Shown: positions 29,062 through 39,240 of the stretch, piece by piece
How positions within the stretch are numbered: position 1 is the stretch's first letter
How the letters are laid out: every line of letters begins with the position of its first letter
Assembly: GCA_027943745.1 (NCBI GenBank)
Contig: AP025763.1
Location: 2,666,001-2,730,000, forward strand
Source: Neptuniibacter victor
GTDB lineage: Bacteria > Pseudomonadota > Gammaproteobacteria > Pseudomonadales > Balneatricaceae
DNA length: 64,000 nucleotides
Reading direction: 5' to 3'
The notes under the pieces: model-generated
Database searches by the model: none
The model's input: only the letters and a program-made list of their open reading frames with translations
Told to the model about the DNA's origin: nothing
Program-made: the position numbers and the translations under genes

Positions 29062-30528
29062 TTATGACGAGCATGTTAAGCAAATACCGTTCGCCCAGTC
29101 GGGTGGAGACATCGAAAACCGCTTGAATTCATCATTATCCTCGGTCGGATTACGCAACAACATCAAAAGGTTATGCACAACTGAGAAATCACCTTCAGCC
29201 GCTGCTCGAATAGCCTCTTCAGCCATATAATTACGAAGAATATACTCCGGATTAACCTTGCGCATTTGGGCCCGTCTAATAGGAAAGCTCGCAATCTCTT
29301 TCTTTAATCGACGCTCATAAGCCAGCAGCCAATCACTTATCGCCGTTGGCAGTGCGATCAACTCCATTAAAGAGGCCACCGCTTGATCAGAGCCATCAAA
29401 ATCAGATAACCGTCTAAAAAAACGATTCATATCGACTTGCTGCTGAGCAAACAACGTTAACAACTGCCTAATCAACTCCTCATCTTCTGACTCTTGGCGC
29501 TGTAACCCTAAGCGCTTCCTGAATTCCGATAACTCTGCTTGTTTGTAGTGATTTGGGTAAGTATCCAATACAGCCATGACACCATCACGCTCAATTAACG
29601 GCAAAAGCGCTTGCCCCAAGCAAGATAAATTCCATTGGACAATTGAAGGCTGATTAGCAAAAGCATAACGACCTTGATGATCATTACCATTACTTACATA
29701 TTCTGGCTTATACCTATCCATGAAAGAGTACGGACCATAATCAAACGTTTCGCCAATTAAGGACATATTGTCGGTATTCAGCACCGCATGGACAAAACCA
29801 TAAGCTTGCCATTTAGCCACCAAAGCAGCGCTTCGCTTTGCCACCTCTTGATACATCGCTAAATATGGCTGCTCAGCTCCTATCAATTCAGGAAAATAAC
29901 GTTCTAAACAATAATCAGCTAAGGTTTTTAATTCATCATGTTGACGCGTGTGATAAAGATGCTCGAAATGACCGAACCGGATATGGCATTGGGTTACGCG
30001 CAGCACAGTGGCACATGGCTCCATCATGCGCTCACGCATGGCGATCTCTTCGCTTCCCACCAGCGATAACGCGCGGGTGGTAGGAATACCTAAACCATGC
30101 ATCGCTTCACTCACTAAGTATTCACGTATACTTGAACGTAATACCGCACGGCCATCACCAAAACGTGAGTACGCCGTTTTGCCTGCGCCCTTTAGATGTA
30201 GATCCCAACGTTCTCCTTTTTTATTAACCACTTCGCCCAGTAATAAACCTCGGCCATCGCCTAACTCTGGGTTGTAAACACCAAACTGATGGCCTGTGTA
30301 TTTCATCGCCAACGGTTCGCTACCAGGCAGAACCTTCTCTCCACCCAGAAAAGAAGCGATCTCTTTTGGGTTAACAGTGCATGGATCTATATCTAGCAAT
30401 TGCGCGACGTCAGGGTTAAAGCCAATCAGAAAAGGTTTTTGTAGGGGCGTAGGCGATAGGCGCTGGAATAACTGCTCAGGCAACTGAAGATAACTATTAT
30501 CAAAATTGAGACTTTTCAGCGTTGCCAT
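29062..30528 (-). CDS. selO: SelO (YdiU), protein AMP-transferase
   Basis: SelO is a pseudokinase-fold enzyme that AMPylates protein hydroxyl groups and takes part in redox homeostasis. The protein is 488 residues from the ATG at 30528. Visible family features are GDGRGLLLGE, KGAGKTAYSRFGDGRAVLRSSIREYL, VLNTDNMSLIGETFDYGP with the metal-binding Asn and Asp, and the C-terminal ICLTCSS with the conserved cysteine. The 20 residues encoded upstream of MATLKSLNFDNSY look like leader and are excluded. Confidence 0.94.
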   Translation of the reverse strand: MATLKSLNFDNSYLQLPEQLFQRLSPTPLQKPFLIGFNPDVAQLLDIDPCTVNPKEIASFLGGEKVLPGSEPLAMKYTGHQFGVYNPELGDGRGLLLGEVVNKKGERWDLHLKGAGKTAYSRFGDGRAVLRSSIREYLVSEAMHGLGIPTTRALSLVGSEEIAMRERMMEPCATVLRVTQCHIRFGHFEHLYHTRQHDELKTLADYCLERYFPELIGAEQPYLAMYQEVAKRSAALVAKWQAYGFVHAVLNTDNMSLIGETFDYGPYSFMDRYKPEYVSNGNDHQGRYAFANQPSIVQWNLSCLGQALLPLIERDGVMAVLDTYPNHYKQAELSEFRKRLGLQRQESEDEELIRQLLTLFAQQQVDMNRFFRRLSDFDGSDQAVASLMELIALPTAISDWLLAYERRLKKEIASFPIRRAQMRKVNPEYILRNYMAEEAIRAAAEGDFSVVHNLLMLLRNPTEDNDEFKRFSMSPPDWANGICLTCSS

Positions 30529-30698
30529 TGTTATTAACACCCTGCCAATCGATCCTTTTACCCTAGCATTTTGATCGGGTATTATCATCCCTCACATTGT
30601 GCGGTTATTACGGGCAGGTGTTATTAACAATTTGCAAGGCTAAAGATCACAAAATTACCTGAACATAGATAATTTTAACTTCACAATAATTTCAGTAA

Positions 30699-31643
30699 CT
30701 ACGCGACAACAATTTGGTTCCTACCTCGATCCTTAGCTTGAAATAAAGCATCATCAGCTCGCTTAACGATGGAATCAAAATCTTGATCTAGATCCATCAT
30801 CTCAGTTAGCCCCATTGAGATAGTAAATTTTACTTTTCCTTCTGCTGTATCAAGACTTAGGTTTTCAATACCTCTGCGGAGCTTCTCCAAAAACACAGCA
30901 GCAGACTCTTTAGGGGTATTAGGAAAGACAATTATGAATTCTTCACCACCAAATCGAGCCAATAAATCAGACTCTCGCTTTTCTTTATTTACAAATAGCG
31001 AGAACTCTTTGAGCACATAATCGCCGACATCATGCCCATAAGTGTCATTAATTTTTTTGAAGTAATCGATATCTAAGAAGGCTAACGAAAAGTGATCCTT
31101 ATATCTTTTATACGCCGCAATTCTCTTAGAAACATCCTCTTGTACATACCTACGATTAAGCAACCCCGTCAAAGCATCTCTTTGAGATAACTCAGTCAGT
31201 TGAAGCTCTAACATCTTTTTATCAGTAATATTAACGGCAACCCAGGCAACTACCTTTTCTTCTTTGTTAAGTGTATTAAGCGGCACTATCCGCCCTTGGA
31301 ACCAGCTGTTACTTACGCTCTGAGGCTCTAGAAAATCCTCTGATGAGATCTCATACTCGATTAACGTTAATTTATTAGTCTGAAGCGCTTGGTTGATTGC
31401 TGCGATAAACCTTTCTGTAAGCTCTGAGCTGAACAAATCCTTTATATACCTACCGCGTAAATAATTACTATCGAGATACAGCTCCTTTGCATTACCAGCA
31501 AGCACTTCTAAAAAGCCACCCTGTGCATCAATTATAAAAATTGGATCAGGTAATGCTGTAAAGAGGATGTTCAATTCATGCTCGATGATATCTATCGAAT
31601 TCGATGTTTGTTTTAGCTCCTCCCTAATTTGATCAAAATTCAT
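30699..31643 (-). CDS. PAS-GGDEF diguanylate cyclase
   Basis: This soluble 314-residue protein has an N-terminal helix, a PAS domain (LPDPIFIIDAQGGFLEVLAGN) and a GGDEF domain with ARFGGEEF. The inhibitory I-site RESD lies five residues before the signature, so c-di-GMP feedback inhibition is likely. Substrate and metal residues (FLDIDYFKKINDTYGHDVGD) are intact, so it should be an active cyclase. It is an isolated gene with no clear operon partner. Confidence 0.92.
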   Translation of the reverse strand: MNFDQIREELKQTSNSIDIIEHELNILFTALPDPIFIIDAQGGFLEVLAGNAKELYLDSNYLRGRYIKDLFSSELTERFIAAINQALQTNKLTLIEYEISSEDFLEPQSVSNSWFQGRIVPLNTLNKEEKVVAWVAVNITDKKMLELQLTELSQRDALTGLLNRRYVQEDVSKRIAAYKRYKDHFSLAFLDIDYFKKINDTYGHDVGDYVLKEFSLFVNKEKRESDLLARFGGEEFIIVFPNTPKESAAVFLEKLRRGIENLSLDTAEGKVKFTISMGLTEMMDLDQDFDSIVKRADDALFQAKDRGRNQIVVA

Positions 31644-32006
31644 TCTTCATATCCTAATCAGCCACCAATAACTTCTTAAAACTAGCCACCTGATGTGTCT
31701 ATTGCAACCAGACGGCTCTAAAATTAAGCAATACATCGGTGCTTAGCCCGATAAGGGATCCACTCGAATGCAGTCAATTCAGTGATATTTATCTCTACAC
31801 GTTAATAACAAACGCGAGAATAATACAAGCAACACTATATTGCTGATATAAATAGATATTATAAAAAGCACCGCTACAGAACCAAACGCTTTTTGAGTTA
31901 TTCATCTAAGATTAACTTTGCTCAGGCATTCGGTTCTATAGGCAACTAAAATCTCTTGAATTAAATATATGCCAACCTCACTAGTAATTTTAAATGCGAA
32001 AACAAA
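31644..32006. other. Intergenic region with no recognisable feature
   Basis: This AT-rich 363-bp gap lies between two divergent genes. I see no long open frame, tRNA, clear terminator or strong promoter pair. Both promoters must lie here, but I could not assign them. Confidence 0.5.
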
Positions 32007-32318
32007 ATGAACGAGCCCAGTTACCAAGAGAAAATATGGCAAGTGGTCTCAATGATTCCTCAAGGAAAGGTTGCCACTTATGGCCAAGTTGCTGAACTGG
32101 CAGGTTTACCACGCATGGCTAGAGCAGTAGGAAAGACCTTAAGCCAACTGCCCAAAGATACTCAACTCCCTTGGTTTAGAGTGATCAACGCGAAAGGAAT
32201 GATCTCATTCCCAGTCGATAGCGAAGCTTACAAGCGCCAGTTTGATCTATTGGCAGATGAAGGGATTAGCCTCGTAAATGGTAAGATAAGCCTCAAACAT
32301 TATCGCTGGATTCCCTAA
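32007..32318 (+). CDS. atl: Alkyltransferase-like protein (Atl)
   Basis: This 103-residue homologue of the DNA-binding domain of O6-alkylguanine methyltransferase has the methyl-acceptor Cys of PCHRV replaced: here the motif reads PWFRVI. The MGMT features KVATYGQVAELAG and ARAVGKTLSQLP (Arg finger region) are kept. Atl proteins bind O6-alkylguanine lesions without repairing them and pass them to nucleotide excision repair. Complete and normal length. Confidence 0.92.
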   Translation: MNEPSYQEKIWQVVSMIPQGKVATYGQVAELAGLPRMARAVGKTLSQLPKDTQLPWFRVINAKGMISFPVDSEAYKRQFDLLADEGISLVNGKISLKHYRWIP

Positions 32319-32346
32319 CGATATCGATTGAGGCGAATGCTTTATA

Positions 32347-33354
32347 TTAGAGGTGCAATACCGCAATTTTTAAGGGTGGTTGACCATCTGGCGACGGAAA
32401 ATCAGCCTCGGGCGTTAAAAACTCGATATCTTGTATCGGCCGTCCCGCTTTTTCAGCACAGCGTTTAACAACATTCACCCATTCATCCATAGGTACTTTC
32501 GCCACATTATTCGTACACACGAGGGTACCGCCTTCGCGAGTTGCTAAAAGAGATGGCTTTAAGACACTAGGATAATCACGAATAAGGTCGACGGTGCCAA
32601 AATGGCTTTTCGCCCATCTCGGCGGATCTAAATAGACCAAATCAAATTGTTGCTCTTCTAAACGCGGAAATTGTCGTGGTTTTTGCCCTCTTTTCACTCG
32701 CTGCTTGACAGGGATGCCAGCAAATTGCTTTGCCGCCGTAAAAAAGTCACTTTGAATAAATTGAACTTGGTTATCACTTAACCCATTCAATGCAGCATTG
32801 TCCTGACCAACGGCCAGATTACGCTCAGCAAAATCGACATTAACCACATCACTGGCACCTGCAACAGCCGCACAGATACCGACCCCGCAGGTATAAGAAA
32901 ACAGATTCAAAACAGAGCGATTTTTAGCATGCTCTAAAACATAGCGTCGCCCGACCCTCATATCTAAGAATAAAAAGGGGTCTTGCCCTGAGTGCTTGCC
33001 TTTCACGCGATAATTAACGCCTAATTCCTGCCCAACAAACTGCTGGCCTCTCCGATCTTGAGCATCTTGGCGGCGAGAATTACTCGCGCTACGATCGTTA
33101 TAAACAACCTCTTCCGCACTAAATAACCCCGCATAGTGTTGCTGAATCTGATCCAACCTCTGTTCAGTCAATGATTCATGGAAACTTTGAATCAACAGTT
33201 GAGGGCCATACCTATCCACCGTCAACCCCGCCACACCTTCATTCGTTCCATGAAACAGGCGATAGCAGTTTGTCTCCTCGGCATGCAATTGTTCTAACAA
33301 AAGTGCACGATTTTCAGACGCTTGTTGTAACAGAGATATAAATTCAGGCATCAA
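32347..33354 (-). CDS. Class I SAM-dependent rRNA methyltransferase (RlmI-like)
   Basis: This 335-residue methyltransferase has an N-terminal RlmI/PUA-side region, an EEVVYNDRSA stretch and a Rossmann core. SAM-binding features are VLNLFSYTCGVGICAAVAGA and a VNVDFAERNL acidic loop. The catalytic motif is LDPPRWAKS, where RlmI-type C5-methyltransferases have DPP. It most likely methylates 23S rRNA cytosine, but the exact target is not deducible. A Lys/Arg-rich insert (KQRVKRGQKPRQFPR) may bind RNA. Confidence 0.85.
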   Translation of the reverse strand: MMPEFISLLQQASENRALLLEQLHAEETNCYRLFHGTNEGVAGLTVDRYGPQLLIQSFHESLTEQRLDQIQQHYAGLFSAEEVVYNDRSASNSRRQDAQDRRGQQFVGQELGVNYRVKGKHSGQDPFLFLDMRVGRRYVLEHAKNRSVLNLFSYTCGVGICAAVAGASDVVNVDFAERNLAVGQDNAALNGLSDNQVQFIQSDFFTAAKQFAGIPVKQRVKRGQKPRQFPRLEEQQFDLVYLDPPRWAKSHFGTVDLIRDYPSVLKPSLLATREGGTLVCTNNVAKVPMDEWVNVVKRCAEKAGRPIQDIEFLTPEADFPSPDGQPPLKIAVLHL

Positions 33355-33515
33355 AGCATTCTTTAGCTGATTGAAAGAAACTGAATTTTACGTGCTGATA
33401 CGCCGATTAGCTAACAAACAATAAAAAAGAAGTACTCAATCTAACCCGCCTTAACCCTCCTTTAACCCCTCCCTGTGTATAAATTCATCATATTTTTGGC
33501 ATATGGGTATCCAGC

Positions 33516-34895
33516 ATGTTTTCTATCCAGCGTAAACCTTACGCACTTCTATGCGCGATAACACTGCTCAGTGCATGTTCGAGCTATAGCCCCGATTTAA
33601 CCCAACGGCAGCAAAGCGCTCTGCAGATCCCAACTCAATGGAACGCCCAAGGCGATCAAGATAGCAGCCCGGCTATACAGCACAGCCTAGGCAAACAATT
33701 AATAAAGCTTGTAAACGATCCTCAATTAGAAAAGATTGTCGAACAAACATTAGCAAATAACTATGACCTGCGAAAAACTGCGCTGCGGTTAAAAGAGCAG
33801 CAACTCCTTTCACGCCAAACAGAAGCCGCACGACGACCTGAGATCAACCTCAATCTGACCAACCAACGCGCTGAAACCGATGTCATTGCTAATCAGCACA
33901 ATCTGTCTCTTGATCTGAGCTGGGAGTTAGATATCTGGGGTCGCCTTGCCGATGCAAATACAGTCGCCTCGATCAACACTTATGCTGCGAAATTGGATTA
34001 CCAAGCAGCACAAGATTCTTTAGTTGCGCGCGTTATACAGCAATGGATCGATATCACGATGCGTGAGCAGGTTCTGCAAGCCGAAACTGCATGGTTTAAT
34101 AGCCTACATGCAACGCAGACGGTAATTACTGAACGCTACCGTGATGGCCTAGGTAATATTGCCGATCTGGAAGCGGCCCGCGCAGCAACCGCTCGAATTC
34201 TAGCGAGCATCTCAGCCCGGGAACAAGCACAGCAGCGCTCTTACCGTGATCTAGCGATGCTACAAGGCATTACGGATCCTGCATCACTACCCCGCGCAAG
34301 CAAGCCGCTAATTATTGCTAATCCCCCCTCACTGATCCCCGCTGACATGATCGCAAACAGGCCCGACCTACTATCAGCATATCAAGGCATATTAGCTGCC
34401 GATGCGAATACTTCTGTTGCATACAAACAGCTACTTCCCAGTTTTAACTTAAGCGCCAGCATCAGCCAATTGAGGCCCAACATTAATGATCTGCTAGCCG
34501 GATCAACTGCATGGAGCCTATTAAGCCGTTTGAGTGCACCTATTTTTAACGCGGGGCGCCTTAAATCTGCAGCAGAGATAGCGGAGTTACAAGCAGAACA
34601 AAGCTACCTCAGCTACCAGCAAACACTACTTAATGCACTGAACGAGGTTGAGAACGCACTCACCCAGGAAGCCTCGCTATCAAAACAACAGCAACATTAC
34701 CAAGCGGCATTTAACCACTCAGAGGCGAGTCGCTTGCACTATCAAGAAAGATATAGAGAAGGACTAACTGACATTCTAAATCTTCTCAATGCAAAACAAA
34801 GTGCATTTGAAGCACGTATCCAACTTTTACAGATACAGCAAGCTCGTTTAACAAACCGTATTTCATTAGGGCTTGCCTTAGGCATGGGAGTGTAA
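33516..34895 (+). CDS. Outer-membrane efflux lipoprotein (TolC/OprM-NodT family)
   Basis: This 459-residue outer-membrane factor has a lipoprotein signal with lipobox LLSAC (Cys at about residue 21). Two OEP repeats follow, with coiled-coil periplasmic helices. The typical SWELDIWGRL and the second-repeat end GLTDILNLLNAKQSAFEARIQLLQ are visible. It is the first gene of the efflux operon and lies 5 bp before the membrane fusion protein gene. It forms the exit duct of the tripartite pump. Confidence 0.92.
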   Translation: MFSIQRKPYALLCAITLLSACSSYSPDLTQRQQSALQIPTQWNAQGDQDSSPAIQHSLGKQLIKLVNDPQLEKIVEQTLANNYDLRKTALRLKEQQLLSRQTEAARRPEINLNLTNQRAETDVIANQHNLSLDLSWELDIWGRLADANTVASINTYAAKLDYQAAQDSLVARVIQQWIDITMREQVLQAETAWFNSLHATQTVITERYRDGLGNIADLEAARAATARILASISAREQAQQRSYRDLAMLQGITDPASLPRASKPLIIANPPSLIPADMIANRPDLLSAYQGILAADANTSVAYKQLLPSFNLSASISQLRPNINDLLAGSTAWSLLSRLSAPIFNAGRLKSAAEIAELQAEQSYLSYQQTLLNALNEVENALTQEASLSKQQQHYQAAFNHSEASRLHYQERYREGLTDILNLLNAKQSAFEARIQLLQIQQARLTNRISLGLALGMGV

Positions 34896-34900
34896 TATCG

Positions 34901-36052
34901 ATGATGATTCAACAACACTGGAAACCTATCCTCTTTACCCTCATAGCGCTAGCGACCATCCCTGCCGCCCTCATCTACACAGACTATGCTATCAGCAGTC
35001 AGCCAGAGCCTAAATCCAGCGTAGAAAAAGAGACCATTCCCAAGGTTACAACAACTGTCCTCACGTCAGGCACATATTCCAGCATCATCCAAGCCTATGG
35101 TGAAGTCAAAGCCGTTGACGAAGTAACACTTAGCAGTGAGATCAGCGGGCGCATCACCTGGAGAAGCCCTCATTTTTCAGACGGATCTCAGGTTGAACAG
35201 GGAGAAATACTGCTGAAATTAGACACTACGGATTACCTATCTGCATTAGCCAATGCCAAACAGTTATTAGCCGAATCAGAACTTGCTTTAGAGCAAGAAA
35301 AACGACAGCAACGTCAAGCGATGAAAGACTGGCAACGCTCAGGCATTAAAGAAAAAGCCTCCCCCCTAGCCTTAAGGAAGCCACAGTTAAAGGTTGCAAA
35401 CGCTCGTTATAAAGCTGCAATCGCTGGGTTTAACAAAGCAAAAAGAGATCTGAAACAAACCCAAATCACTGCCCCCTTTAATGGGGTAATTATCGCTCGC
35501 AGCGCGGCTGTCGGTAGCTTTATAGAAGTGGGTAGCGCCCTAGCCACATTACGAGGTAGCGATCTAGCAGAGATAACACTCGGGTTATCAGATCCGCAAT
35601 GGCAGCAACTGCCTAAACAGCCTGAAGGCACCCAAGTCGACATTCATAGCCGTAATAACACTGATTTCACATGGACTGGCACTATTGATCGGCTTTCATC
35701 AAATATCGATCCAACGACCCGTCTACGCCATGTAATCATCAAGGTACAGCAGCCTCTCGCTCAGCCAGAACCGCTCCTGAGCGGTAGCTTTGTCAGTGTC
35801 AAAATTAAGGGGAAATCAATAGCGAATCTATTTGCCTTACCTGCCTCCGCTTTAAGCGCGGGCGGTGATATCTGGCTCGTCGAAAATAATTTACTAAAAC
35901 GCCACACCACAAAACCGTTATTCAATCACAACGGAAAGATATTTGTGCAACGTGATGCTCTACCAGAACCTTTGCAACTGGTCCGCAAATCGATGCCGAG
36001 CTATCTACCTGAAATGAAAGTTAAGGCGCAACCAGAAGAGGCAAGCCAATGA
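34901..36052 (+). CDS. RND efflux membrane fusion protein (HlyD/AcrA family)
   Basis: This 383-residue periplasmic adaptor has an N-terminal signal/anchor (ILFTLIALATIPAALIY). The first lipoyl half (GEVKAVDEVTLSSEISGRI) and the second half (TQITAPFNGVIIARSAAVGSFIEVG) flank a coiled-coil hairpin of about 80 residues, then beta-barrel and membrane-proximal domains. The stop overlaps the RND permease start by 4 bp. It bridges the inner pump and the outer-membrane duct. Confidence 0.92.
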   Translation: MMIQQHWKPILFTLIALATIPAALIYTDYAISSQPEPKSSVEKETIPKVTTTVLTSGTYSSIIQAYGEVKAVDEVTLSSEISGRITWRSPHFSDGSQVEQGEILLKLDTTDYLSALANAKQLLAESELALEQEKRQQRQAMKDWQRSGIKEKASPLALRKPQLKVANARYKAAIAGFNKAKRDLKQTQITAPFNGVIIARSAAVGSFIEVGSALATLRGSDLAEITLGLSDPQWQQLPKQPEGTQVDIHSRNNTDFTWTGTIDRLSSNIDPTTRLRHVIIKVQQPLAQPEPLLSGSFVSVKIKGKSIANLFALPASALSAGGDIWLVENNLLKRHTTKPLFNHNGKIFVQRDALPEPLQLVRKSMPSYLPEMKVKAQPEEASQ

Positions 36053-39000
36053 AGGCCCTAGATCATACAGAAAAAGGCTGGGTTGCCTGGTTTACCTGCA
36101 ATCCCGTTGCTGCGAATCTGCTCATGGCCTTGATTCTCATTGCTGGCATCATTACCGCATTTTCACTGCGTGTAGAGGCATTTCCTCCTCTTCCACCCAA
36201 TAGCATAAATGTCTCTGTTATCTACGACAGTGGCTCAGCTAAATCTGCTGAAGAGGGGGTAACCATCAAGATAGAGGAGGCTCTGCAAGGTTTACAAGGT
36301 ATTAAAAAGGTTAGTAGCACCTCTGATGGAAGCGGCAGCAATCTAACCATAGAGCGAGTGAGTGGCTACGACTTAGATACCCTCTACCGGGATGTGAAAA
36401 ACCGTGTTGATAGCATAGCCACTCTACCCAACCAGGCAGAACGCCCCATTATCAGTCGAGAAGTCTATTTGGAAGATGCCGTTAGCATCCATATTTACGG
36501 CTCAGCAACACAAGATAGCCTCCAAGAAACGGCGAAACGTCTGCGAGATCAACTACTCGCGAATCCTGCCGTTGAACGCGTCAACAGTCATGGCAAACAA
36601 ACACCAGAGATCACTATTCAGGTGGACGAATCACAGCTACAAGCGCTCAATCTGACCATTAGCGAAATAGCCGAACGCATTGCAGCCTCATCATTGACCC
36701 AAGCAGGCGGAGAACTATTCAGCAAAGACGGCAATATCATTGTAAAGGCTGACCAGCAACGTTACCGACAGAAAGAGTTCGAACAAATTATTATCAAAGA
36801 GACAGCAAGCGGGCAACGTCTTCTCTTATCTGACGTTGCCGTCGTCAATGATGGCTACGAACAATCAGCGATCATGTCCCGCTTTAATGGTCACCCCGCT
36901 ATCTGGTTAGATGTAAAGATGTATGGCAACTCCGATGTGATGGAAATATCGGAGCAGATCGCCAAAGAGGTAGCACAATATAGGCCGCAACTACCCGAAA
37001 ACATTGAAGTATCCATCTGGAATGATCAAAGCCATTACATATCAAACCGATTAACGTTACTGCTTGATAACAGCTTGATCGGGATTCTACTGGTGATGCT
37101 GCTATTAGCACTCTTTCTAAATCTGCGTGTCGCGTTCTGGGTGGGTGCAGGTCTACCGGTAATTTTTGCCGGCGCCCTGTTGATGATGGACCCGCGTTTA
37201 TTCGACCTTACCTTGAACGAACTCACTACATTTGGGTTCATTATCGCTTTGGGGATCGTTGTGGATGATGCTGTTGTCGTTGGCGAAAGCATTTATAGCG
37301 AACGGGAAAAGCATGGCGCCACATTGAGTTCGACTATTCGAGGGGCACAGCGCGTTACCATTCCTACTGTATTTGGTGTGCTAACCACCGTCGTGGCCTT
37401 TATGGCGTTAGTATTGGTGGAGGGTGAAATGGGTAAAATTTTCAGTTTCTTTGCCTATGCAGCCGCCTTGTGTCTTATTTTCTCACTGATTGAATCTAAG
37501 CTTATTTTACCCGCCCATTTAGCCCATATGAAAATGGATACCCCCCCTAAAAATCCCATTTCCCGAAGCTGGGCATGGCTACAAGCACAAGTCAGCGAAG
37601 GCCTGAGCTATTTTACAAAACAGATATATCGTCCACTGTTGCATAAGGTACTCAACTACCGCTACGCAACTGTCATATTAGCGATTACGATATTTATATT
37701 GGTAATAGGTTTAGTACCCTCTGGAAAAATTCGCGCGGTATTCTTCCCCGATATCCCAAGTGATTTTATTCAGGTTGAGCTAACCTTTGAAGATCAGGCC
37801 GGTTATGGTTTAGTTCAATCTCAAGCAATTGCGATCGAGAAAGTGGCCGAAGCGCTCAACAGCAAACTTATGAATGAGCACGGTATTAATGCCCCTCTCC
37901 CCCATTTAATGACCCTTACTGATGATACAACAGCAACCATCATCGCGGGATTATCACCAAGGCATACTCGACCATTAGGCACCCAAGGAATTGCCAATCT
38001 CTGGAAGGAAAACATAGGTCCACTTGAAGGCGTACGTAAATTAAAATTTGTCACATCTTGGGCAGGTGCCTCTGATATCAGTATTGAACTACGTTCAGAG
38101 AATCCGGTTACATTAAAAAATGCCAGTAGGCAGGTACAACAAGCACTTTCACGCTACGAAGGTGTCTCTGGTATCCAAAATAGTATGAAGACGGGTCAGG
38201 CCCAGATCGATCTTAAACTACGTCCCGAAGGTGAAGCGATGGGCTTGACAGTTGCAGCTCTCGCGCAACAAATTCAATTTGCCTACCAGGGTTATGAAGT
38301 ACAGCGCATCCAGCGAGGTCGAGACGAAGTAAAAGTAAAAGTCCGCTACCCAGATACAAAACGACAACGTCTCGATGATCTTAGCAATGCCCGGATTCGC
38401 ACTAGCGATGGCAGAATAATCCCTTTAAGAACAGTTGCAGATATTCAAGCACGCGATGTCGCGACTGAGATAGAACGCATCGACCGAAGTCGCGTGGCAG
38501 TCATTAGTGCAGATTTAGATAAAACAATCGCAGCGCCAGCAGAGATATTAGCCGCACTCGACAGTGAGCTACTCGGAAAACTGCGTATTAACCATCCAGA
38601 TCTCAGTATCCATTTGGGTGGCGAGGCTCAGGAGGAACAGGAGACCACCAACTCTCTAAAAGGTGCTTTTGTAATAGCGTTAATAGGAATCTATGCTCTA
38701 TTGGCCATTCCGTTAAAATCATACCTTCAGCCCGTTATGATTATGACCGCCATCCCATTTGGTATTATCGGTGCATTGATCGGCCATTGGATACACGCGA
38801 TCCCCCTTAGCGTTTTATCAATGTTTGGGATCCTTGCATTATCAGGGGTTGTGGTTAATGACAGCCTCCTGTTGATAACCCGTTACAACGAATTTAGAGA
38901 AAATGGCAAACCACCAAGATTAGCGATGGTCATGGCCGGTTCCAACCGTATGCGTGCCATAATATTAACCTCTATCACTACATTTGCCGGTTTAATGCCC

Positions 39001-39240
39001 CTGATCGCTGAAACGGCTGAAAATGCGCAATTCCTTATCCCTGCGGCAATCGCGATGGGCTATGGTATTTTATTTGCTACGCTAATAACATTAGTGCTCA
39101 TTCCCGCACTTGTCTTAATCAGTGAAGATCTGAATATTGCGCTATGGCATAAGAAGAAACAGCGAGCAGGAAACAGCAGATCGGCAGCCGAAACCTTATC
39201 CAAGTCGACTATGGCACTATCAGGAGAACCTAGCGAATGA
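36049..39240 (+). CDS. RND efflux permease (AcrB/MMPL-type)
   Basis: This 1063-residue proton-driven inner-membrane transporter has 12 predicted TM helices in two halves, with two large periplasmic loops. The TM4 proton-relay pair is visible in the FIIALGIVVDDAVVVGESI segment, and the second half has SMFGILALSGVVVNDSLLL. Length and layout match the HAE/RND families, with highest resemblance to the broad multidrug class. It is coupled on both sides by 4-bp overlaps. Confidence 0.95.
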   Translation: MKALDHTEKGWVAWFTCNPVAANLLMALILIAGIITAFSLRVEAFPPLPPNSINVSVIYDSGSAKSAEEGVTIKIEEALQGLQGIKKVSSTSDGSGSNLTIERVSGYDLDTLYRDVKNRVDSIATLPNQAERPIISREVYLEDAVSIHIYGSATQDSLQETAKRLRDQLLANPAVERVNSHGKQTPEITIQVDESQLQALNLTISEIAERIAASSLTQAGGELFSKDGNIIVKADQQRYRQKEFEQIIIKETASGQRLLLSDVAVVNDGYEQSAIMSRFNGHPAIWLDVKMYGNSDVMEISEQIAKEVAQYRPQLPENIEVSIWNDQSHYISNRLTLLLDNSLIGILLVMLLLALFLNLRVAFWVGAGLPVIFAGALLMMDPRLFDLTLNELTTFGFIIALGIVVDDAVVVGESIYSEREKHGATLSSTIRGAQRVTIPTVFGVLTTVVAFMALVLVEGEMGKIFSFFAYAAALCLIFSLIESKLILPAHLAHMKMDTPPKNPISRSWAWLQAQVSEGLSYFTKQIYRPLLHKVLNYRYATVILAITIFILVIGLVPSGKIRAVFFPDIPSDFIQVELTFEDQAGYGLVQSQAIAIEKVAEALNSKLMNEHGINAPLPHLMTLTDDTTATIIAGLSPRHTRPLGTQGIANLWKENIGPLEGVRKLKFVTSWAGASDISIELRSENPVTLKNASRQVQQALSRYEGVSGIQNSMKTGQAQIDLKLRPEGEAMGLTVAALAQQIQFAYQGYEVQRIQRGRDEVKVKVRYPDTKRQRLDDLSNARIRTSDGRIIPLRTVADIQARDVATEIERIDRSRVAVISADLDKTIAAPAEILAALDSELLGKLRINHPDLSIHLGGEAQEEQETTNSLKGAFVIALIGIYALLAIPLKSYLQPVMIMTAIPFGIIGALIGHWIHAIPLSVLSMFGILALSGVVVNDSLLLITRYNEFRENGKPPRLAMVMAGSNRMRAIILTSITTFAGLMPLIAETAENAQFLIPAAIAMGYGILFATLITLVLIPALVLISEDLNIALWHKKKQRAGNSRSAAETLSKSTMALSGEPSE